The translations under genes were made by a program, and so were the position numbers. Shown piece after piece: positions 59,651 to 64,000 of a stretch of DNA of 64,000 nucleotides. The stretch comes from JAOBAU01 sp034667465 (GTDB lineage Bacteria; Acidobacteriota; Thermoanaerobaculia; Gp7-AA8), in contig JAXDJV010000004.1 of assembly GCA_034667465.1 (NCBI GenBank), forward strand, positions 62,001-126,000. The letters run 5' to 3'. The number at the start of each line of letters is the position of its first letter. Position 1 is the first letter of the stretch. Below the pieces are notes generated by a model. That model was given only the letters and a program-made list of their open reading frames with translations. It searched no databases and was not told where the DNA came from.

Positions 59651-60376
59651 TTAGAAAATGTAGACGCGCGTTTCGGTCGTGATGCGCGGCCAGATGGCGG
59701 CGAGATCTTCTTCGCGCACCATGAACGAGCCGGGCTTCGGTCCCTGCAGCGGACTATCAGCGGCCGGCGCGGAGTGAATGACGTAGTTGTCGGGAAGCAT
59801 GATGACGTAGCGTCCGAGGCCGTTCGCGATCGTCGGACGTTCCGCCGGCGCCGCTTCGCCGCGCATCGCGTAAACCCATTCCGGTACGAGCCAGGGCATT
59901 CCTGTCTGTTTGCCGGTGACGTTGAAGCCGCCTTTGAGCGGAACGAACGTCCATTGCCGGCCGCTCTTCGACGAGATCGTTTTCGCTTCGCCGATCTGCA
60001 CGTCGGCTTCGCGCACGACTTCGGATCCGAGGCGGAACAGCATCTTTTTTCGCTGCGTGTCGATCGAGATGTAGAACTGCTCGCCCTTCAGGCTGTCGAG
60101 GTACTGCATCCGCCCGTCGAGCTCGTGTGCGAGCTGCTGCTTCGTCACGTCCATCGACGACAGCTCGTCGCGAATGCGGTTCAGTTCGGCAGGGGAGTTG
60201 TTGCCGTGGCGAAAGACGACCTGGAACTTCTCCTGGACGATGCGGCGGTGATAGTTGGCGTACGCGAACGTCGCCGCCGCGATGATCAGCAGCAGCAGAT
60301 TCAGCCAGAGCGGCGGTCGAGGAAACGACCGCCGCTCGCGTGGTTGAGTACCTGTATTGCTCCGTCTCTCGGGCAT
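59651..60376 (-). CDS. Degenerate L,D-transpeptidase-like protein lacking the catalytic Cys
   Basis: This 241-residue protein is organised like its neighbour: Pro/Arg-rich N-terminus, one helix (LWLNLLLLIIAAATFAYA), coiled region, then a YkuD-like domain. The C-terminal block GRYVIMLPDNYVIHSAPAA and KPGSFMVREEDLAAIW aligns with GHYRLNLGDGYALHGT and SHGCVRLGDADIERLF of the active enzyme. The SHGC motif is replaced by KPGS and the following Arg by Met. Transpeptidase activity is therefore unlikely. It may bind peptidoglycan or regulate the active paralogue. Confidence 0.8.
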   Translation of the reverse strand: MPERRSNTGTQPRERRSFPRPPLWLNLLLLIIAAATFAYANYHRRIVQEKFQVVFRHGNNSPAELNRIRDELSSMDVTKQQLAHELDGRMQYLDSLKGEQFYISIDTQRKKMLFRLGSEVVREADVQIGEAKTISSKSGRQWTFVPLKGGFNVTGKQTGMPWLVPEWVYAMRGEAAPAERPTIANGLGRYVIMLPDNYVIHSAPAADSPLQGPKPGSFMVREEDLAAIWPRITTETRVYIF

Positions 60377-60415
60377 CTGACGGATGAGAGTGGCAGGCGG
60401 CGTGCCAAATCGCTT

Positions 60416-61258
60416 TTATGCCGGTGCCGCTCCCGGTCCCTTCACGAAGATGCGCACGAGCGCCAGCAGGACGAGCGCAACGCCGAACGTGCAGACGATC
60501 GTCGCGCCGGTCGGCAGATCGAGGCGGAACGACGCGAGGATGCCGGCGGCGCTGACGATGCCACCCATCGTCCAGCCGATCGCGAGTCGTTTGCCGATCG
60601 AGTGCGAGAAGAGCATCGCCGCGACCGACGGCACGATCAGATACGAGAAGACGAGCAGGACACCTGCGATGCTGACGGACGACGTCACGACGAATCCGAA
60701 CGACGTGTAGAAGAGGAAGTCCCAGAACTTGACGTTCGGGATGCTCTCCGCTTCATTCGTATGCGCGCCCACGGAGATGGCGAGGAAGCGGCGGCGGAAG
60801 ATGAAGTGGAAGAGTCCGACCAGCGCGTAAAGCACCGCGGTGGTGATGACGGTCTTCGGCGAAACGGTCAATATGTTGCCGACCAGCATGTCTTTGAGAT
60901 GCTCGGTCCCTTCGGGCGCTTTGCTCATCGCGAGGATCGCGGCGGCCGCGGAGACGGCGTAGACGATGCCGATGATCGCCTCCTGCGGAATGCGCGTCTC
61001 GCGATGAACGCGCGTCATGGCGAAGATCGCCGCGCCGACGATCGTGAAGCCCAGCGACCAGAAATAGGTCACGGTGCTGTGCAGATCGTTGCCGGCGAGA
61101 TACGCCATCGTCGTGCCGAGGGCGGCGATCTGCGCCAGGGAAAGATCGACGAAGATCACGCCGCGCTCGACGACGTGGACGCCGAGGTACGCGTGAATGC
61201 CGGTGAGGATTAGACCGGCGAGGAATGGCCAGGCCAGAAAGGAAACGAGATCACTCAT
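60416..61258 (-). CDS. Metal ABC transporter permease (ABC-3, Zn/Mn type)
   Basis: This 280-residue membrane protein has about eight helices, with HAYLGVHVVERGVIFVDLSLAQIAALG and VSIAGVLLVFSYLIVPSVAA typical of ZnuB/MntB permeases. Its ATG immediately precedes the stop region of the binding-protein gene (no gap). No matching ATPase gene is found in the window, so the ATP-binding subunit must be encoded elsewhere. Confidence 0.93.
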   Translation of the reverse strand: MSDLVSFLAWPFLAGLILTGIHAYLGVHVVERGVIFVDLSLAQIAALGTTMAYLAGNDLHSTVTYFWSLGFTIVGAAIFAMTRVHRETRIPQEAIIGIVYAVSAAAAILAMSKAPEGTEHLKDMLVGNILTVSPKTVITTAVLYALVGLFHFIFRRRFLAISVGAHTNEAESIPNVKFWDFLFYTSFGFVVTSSVSIAGVLLVFSYLIVPSVAAMLFSHSIGKRLAIGWTMGGIVSAAGILASFRLDLPTGATIVCTFGVALVLLALVRIFVKGPGAAPA

Positions 61259-62173
61259 TTATCGCAGCGCCTTTACGAGATTCGACAGGTTGAGATTGAA
61301 CAACGAAATGTAATCGTCGGTGCCGCTCTTCGCGCCGCCGACGGACGGATACATCACGACGAGTGTTGAGCCGGTGCGCTCGGCGATCGACTGCGGCGTC
61401 TTCGCGTCGAAGTACGGCTCCATCAGGATCGCTTTCACTTTGTTCGCCTTCATCATCTGAATGAGATCGAACGTGTGTGACGGCGACGGCGGCACGCCCG
61501 GCTTCGGCTCCACGTAGCCGACGACGTCGAGGCCGAAGTACTTCGCGAAGTTCGGCCAGGAGTTGTGGTACGTGACGATCTTCGCGCCGCGGTACGGCGC
61601 CATCGTCGCCAGCCACCGTTTGTTCGCTTCGTTGATGCGCAGTTTGAAATCGTTCAGCCGCTGCGCGAAGTACGGCGCGTCGGCGGGGCGGAGTTGTGCG
61701 AGCTTCTGCTGAATCTGGATGGCGATGCGAACGGCGTTCACCGGATCGAGCCAGTAGTGCGGATTGCCGAGCGGATGCACGTCGCCCATCGAGCGGTTCA
61801 CGTTCGATGAGGGCTTGTCGAGAATCGAGACGCCGTTCGACAGATCGAGATAGCCGGCCTGGCCGGGACGAATGCGGTTGTTGCGGCTTTGATCGAGGAG
61901 CGGCGGCAGCCAGCCGATCTCGAGCTCGAGGCCGACCACTTCGAGGAGATCGGCGTCGCGAAGCAGCAGCAGATAGCTCGGCTTCGGTTCGACGAAGTGC
62001 GGATCCTGATAGCCCTTCGCGATCGACGTGACGTCGACGCGATCACCGCCGACCTCTTTCGTCAGCGAGGCGAAGTCCTGGATTGAGGTGACGACTTTGA
62101 GTTTGTCGGCGGCCTGCGCGTTCGCGCCAATGAGCAGCGAGGCGAGCGCGCCGATGATGAGCATGCGTTTCAT
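61259..62173 (-). CDS. Metal ABC transporter substrate-binding protein (ZnuA/cluster A-I)
   Basis: This 304-residue protein has a signal peptide (MLIIGALASLLIGANAQA). The three expected metal histidines are visible in QDPHFVEPKPSYLLLL, GNPHYWLDPVNAVRIA and VTYHNSWPNFAKYFGL, and the acid in the C-terminal GTDDYISLF. There is no long His-rich loop. This ligand set fits zinc or manganese. AGGAG precedes the ATG. It is followed directly by the permease gene, and a porin-like gene lies upstream on the same strand. Confidence 0.94.
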   Translation of the reverse strand: MKRMLIIGALASLLIGANAQAADKLKVVTSIQDFASLTKEVGGDRVDVTSIAKGYQDPHFVEPKPSYLLLLRDADLLEVVGLELEIGWLPPLLDQSRNNRIRPGQAGYLDLSNGVSILDKPSSNVNRSMGDVHPLGNPHYWLDPVNAVRIAIQIQQKLAQLRPADAPYFAQRLNDFKLRINEANKRWLATMAPYRGAKIVTYHNSWPNFAKYFGLDVVGYVEPKPGVPPSPSHTFDLIQMMKANKVKAILMEPYFDAKTPQSIAERTGSTLVVMYPSVGGAKSGTDDYISLFNLNLSNLVKALR

Positions 62174-62199
62174 GATGTTGATCTCCTGATGCTGCGTGA

Positions 62200-63501
62200 C
62201 TAAAAGGTGTGGGCGCCGTGCGCGCCGATGGCGAATTGCAGCTGCAACAACAGCTCGTTCACCGGCTTGTCGAGGAATCCGTACTTGGTGCGGCGGAGCT
62301 GCGTGCGCAGCTGGCTGAATTCAGACGGCCAGAAGGTCAGCGTGGCCGAGACGCCGCGATCCTTTGCGATCGCGCCGTCGGTGAGGCGATCGGCGGCGTC
62401 GATGCGCGCGCCGGCGAACCAGCGCTGTCCAAGCTGGTAATCGCCCGACGCGTAGAAGCCTTTGAGGTTGCGCGAGGCCAGCGGGTTGTCGTTGATCATC
62501 CCTTCGAAACGGCCGATGAAACCGCGATAAAGCCCCTGCTGCAGCGGCTTCCAGCGGTACGTCACGTCGACGCCGCCGTAGCTGCTCGAGCCGGCTTCAC
62601 CGAGCGTGCCTCGCGCGTAGCTCGTGCCGAGCTCCACGTTCTGGTTCTCGTTCAGCTCGCGGAACAGTTTGAGGTGACCGTTGTAGAAGAGATCGTTGTC
62701 GCTGACGCGCTCGAATACGCGCTCGGCGCTGCCGCTGAAGACTTCGCCGGTCGCTTCAATGAAGACGTTGTATGGATTGGCGATGTCGCGGCTGACGGAG
62801 ATGCCGTTGTCGGCCAGCTGCTCGTCGCCGAAGAAGTTGTGAATGACGAGCGGCTGATCGACCCACGGGCGGACGTGCGTGTGCCACGTGTTGGCCTTGC
62901 CGAACGTCGCTTTCATTTTGCCGACCTTCGCGGTGAAGTCTTTCGGCAGCGCGATGAAGTTCGCGTAGCCCTCTTCGACTTCGAGTCCGTTCGGACCGGC
63001 GGCGAGAAAGAACTTCGCTTTCGCGTACGGATCGACGAACGCTTCGAAAGCGACTTCCGCCTCTTCGAGCTGCATCGACGGCCGTTCTTCGCCGAATTCG
63101 GTCGTGTTCTTCTGTCCCGCTTTCCCGAAGAAGTTGCCGATCACGGAGACGTCGGGATTGAAGACTTTCGAGGCGCCGGGATTCGGGACGTTCTCGACCG
63201 TCTGCACGTCGGTGAGCGCGGGCGGCGGTGTTTCTTTCGCCGGCGTTTCGGTTGACGTCGCGGCGGTCGCGGCGGCGGGAGGAACTTCGACCTTCGTCAG
63301 ATCGGGAACGGCTTCCGGCTGCGATCCCTTGATGGAATCGAGCTGCTGGCGAATCTCGGCCGCCTGACGGAGCAGCTCATCGAGTTTCTTCTCGAGCTGA
63401 TCGATTTTCGGATCGGTTGCCGGCGCCTGCTGCGCGAACGCCGGGAATGCGGTGAGTGTTATGAGTATGGGGATACACAGGAAACGATGACCAATGGCCA
63501 A
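62200..63501 (-). CDS. Porin-like outer-membrane beta-barrel protein
   Basis: This 433-residue protein has a signal peptide (CIPILITLTAFPAFAQ), an N-terminal coiled coil (IDQLEKKLDELLRQAAEIRQ), a Pro/Thr/Ala linker, and a C-terminal region of alternating beta strands ending in Phe (GAHGAHTF), as in outer-membrane porins. TTG 63501 is chosen as start because GGAGG lies 8 bp upstream. The next two genes encode a metal importer, so it may admit metal or a chelate across the outer membrane. That link is inference from order. Confidence 0.82.
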   Translation of the reverse strand: MAIGHRFLCIPILITLTAFPAFAQQAPATDPKIDQLEKKLDELLRQAAEIRQQLDSIKGSQPEAVPDLTKVEVPPAAATAATSTETPAKETPPPALTDVQTVENVPNPGASKVFNPDVSVIGNFFGKAGQKNTTEFGEERPSMQLEEAEVAFEAFVDPYAKAKFFLAAGPNGLEVEEGYANFIALPKDFTAKVGKMKATFGKANTWHTHVRPWVDQPLVIHNFFGDEQLADNGISVSRDIANPYNVFIEATGEVFSGSAERVFERVSDNDLFYNGHLKLFRELNENQNVELGTSYARGTLGEAGSSSYGGVDVTYRWKPLQQGLYRGFIGRFEGMINDNPLASRNLKGFYASGDYQLGQRWFAGARIDAADRLTDGAIAKDRGVSATLTFWPSEFSQLRTQLRRTKYGFLDKPVNELLLQLQFAIGAHGAHTF

Positions 63502-63549
63502 TGCGAAGTCCTCCAGGAGGCTGCTGTCGTTCGAAACGCGAAGCGAACG

Positions 63550-63852
63550 TCAGGCGGCGGGAGGAGCGCGCGAGGGGGTGGAAGACGGCGCGGAAACCGC
63601 AGTCGCTCCGATGATGCAGGCGGTCAGCGTGTACGCGACCGTTTGCGGTGCAGCGAGCGCAGGAGCGGGAGGGGTGATGCGAACGGTCTGGCTGGCGCAG
63701 GCGGCGCAGGGAGCGGGGGAAGATGCAAGCCCGCCGGCGTCAGCAAACGTGAGCGGATGCGTGTGGAGAACCGGCTCCAGCGCGAAGAGCGCTGCGAAAA
63801 CCAGCAGTAACACGATCTTTATGCGAGGCACGTTCGACTTCAAAGCATACAT
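63550..63852 (-). CDS. Small exported His/Cys protein upstream of the porin and metal importer
   Basis: This 100-residue protein has an N-terminal signal or anchor helix (IKIVLLLVFAALFALEPVL), then HTHPL, then PAPCAACASQ, then an Ala/Pro-rich tail with one more hydrophobic patch. HxH and CxxC are possible metal ligands. No family is recognised. It lies 48 bp before the porin-like gene on the same strand and would be the first gene of that unit. There is no strong ribosome-binding site at the ATG, so reality and start are only moderately supported. Confidence 0.55.
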   Translation of the reverse strand: MYALKSNVPRIKIVLLLVFAALFALEPVLHTHPLTFADAGGLASSPAPCAACASQTVRITPPAPALAAPQTVAYTLTACIIGATAVSAPSSTPSRAPPAA

Positions 63853-63934
63853 TCGAAGCTGCAGCAGCCGAACGAAATTCCGACTGGAATAACGTATACG
63901 AGCGCAAACATTGAGTACGCCGACAGGAGATCAA

Positions 63935-64000
63935 ATGGCAGATTCAGTTTCAGTCCAGCAGGCAACCGATTCGAACTTCGACCAGGTCATCAACTCGGGG
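63935..64000 (+). CDS. trxA: Thioredoxin-like protein, 3' end outside the window
   Basis: Only 22 codons are in the window: an ATG at 63935 with AGGAG 5 bp upstream, reading MADSVSVQQATDSNFDQVIN. This matches the N-terminus of thioredoxins (V..VTD.NF...V). The frame is open to the window edge and the active-site CxxC would lie just beyond it. It is divergent from the small His/Cys gene. Confidence 0.75.
   Translation, partial: MADSVSVQQATDSNFDQVINSG

Noticed and set aside
1..64000. Mobile elements, rRNA, CRISPR arrays or phage genes
   Set aside because: No transposase, integrase, portal or capsid-like product, no rRNA stretch and no regularly spaced short repeats were found on either strand.

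Overview
The window is a 64 kb piece of a GC-rich (by eye well above 60% G+C), densely coded chromosome. It shows no sign of plasmid or phage origin. Two tandem proteins with a divergent GWxTD domain, the DUF1549/DUF1553 plus DUF1501 pair, a TonB/ExbB/ExbD/ExbD cluster with its own TPR lipoprotein, and a dispersed palindrome with the core GAGCGTAGCGAGGGATCC point to a diderm bacterium of the Acidobacteriota or a close relative. This placement is inferred from family content, not from a marker gene. No rRNA, CRISPR array, integrase or transposase was seen. One tRNA gene, Leu(CAA), is present.

Layout. 1-9.4 kb: the end of a PrsW-type membrane protease, then six head-to-tail, translationally coupled genes alternating glycosyltransferases with small unknown proteins. 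Facing them are an ABC-2 exporter (permease plus ATPase) and a cold-shock protein with a clear terminator. 9.6-15.8 kb: a DUF3857/transglutaminase protein, endonuclease III (nth), and the DUF1549/DUF1553 and Tat-exported DUF1501 pair. 15.8-19 kb: a second surface-glycan locus (small zinc-ribbon protein, GT4 transferase, undecaprenyl-phosphate sugar transferase, DUF2127 protein). 19-26.2 kb: hemL, crcB, ftsE-ftsX, a PEBP-like lipoprotein, purine nucleoside phosphorylase and a CNT nucleoside transporter. 26.2-36.4 kb: beta-oxidation and leucine-breakdown enzymes, a Phd/VapC toxin-antitoxin pair, a LeuA-like enzyme abutting tRNA-Leu, a secreted subtilase, and an AhpD-like plus flavoprotein pair. 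36.4-40.5 kb: a complete BMP-type nucleoside ABC importer. 40.6-45.5 kb: the two GWxTD proteins, ribBA and a tryptophan-dioxygenase-family protein. 45.7-49 kb: the TonB energy-transduction operon, from a good sigma70 promoter to a strong terminator. 49-57.3 kb: CPBP protease, thiolase, a 7-repeat DUF11 surface protein, a VTT-domain protein, an M23 peptidase with a bactofilin-like partner, and a rhomboid. 57.3-63.9 kb (mostly minus strand): galT-like, CDP-alcohol phosphotransferase, an L,D-transpeptidase and a degenerate paralogue, a zinc/manganese-type ABC importer lacking its ATPase, a porin-like protein and a small His/Cys protein. The window ends inside a thioredoxin-like gene.

The genes fit an aerobic heterotroph that recycles nucleosides (CNT plus PNP, and a BMP ABC importer), degrades fatty or branched-chain acyl-CoAs, imports substrates through TonB, and builds a surface polysaccharide and a modified peptidoglycan. 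At DNA level three things stand out. At least nine genes have a TAnnnT hexamer 7-11 nt before the start codon and no Shine-Dalgarno sequence, which predicts leaderless mRNAs. Two families of dispersed palindromes are present. One palindrome copy lies in frame inside a flavoprotein gene.
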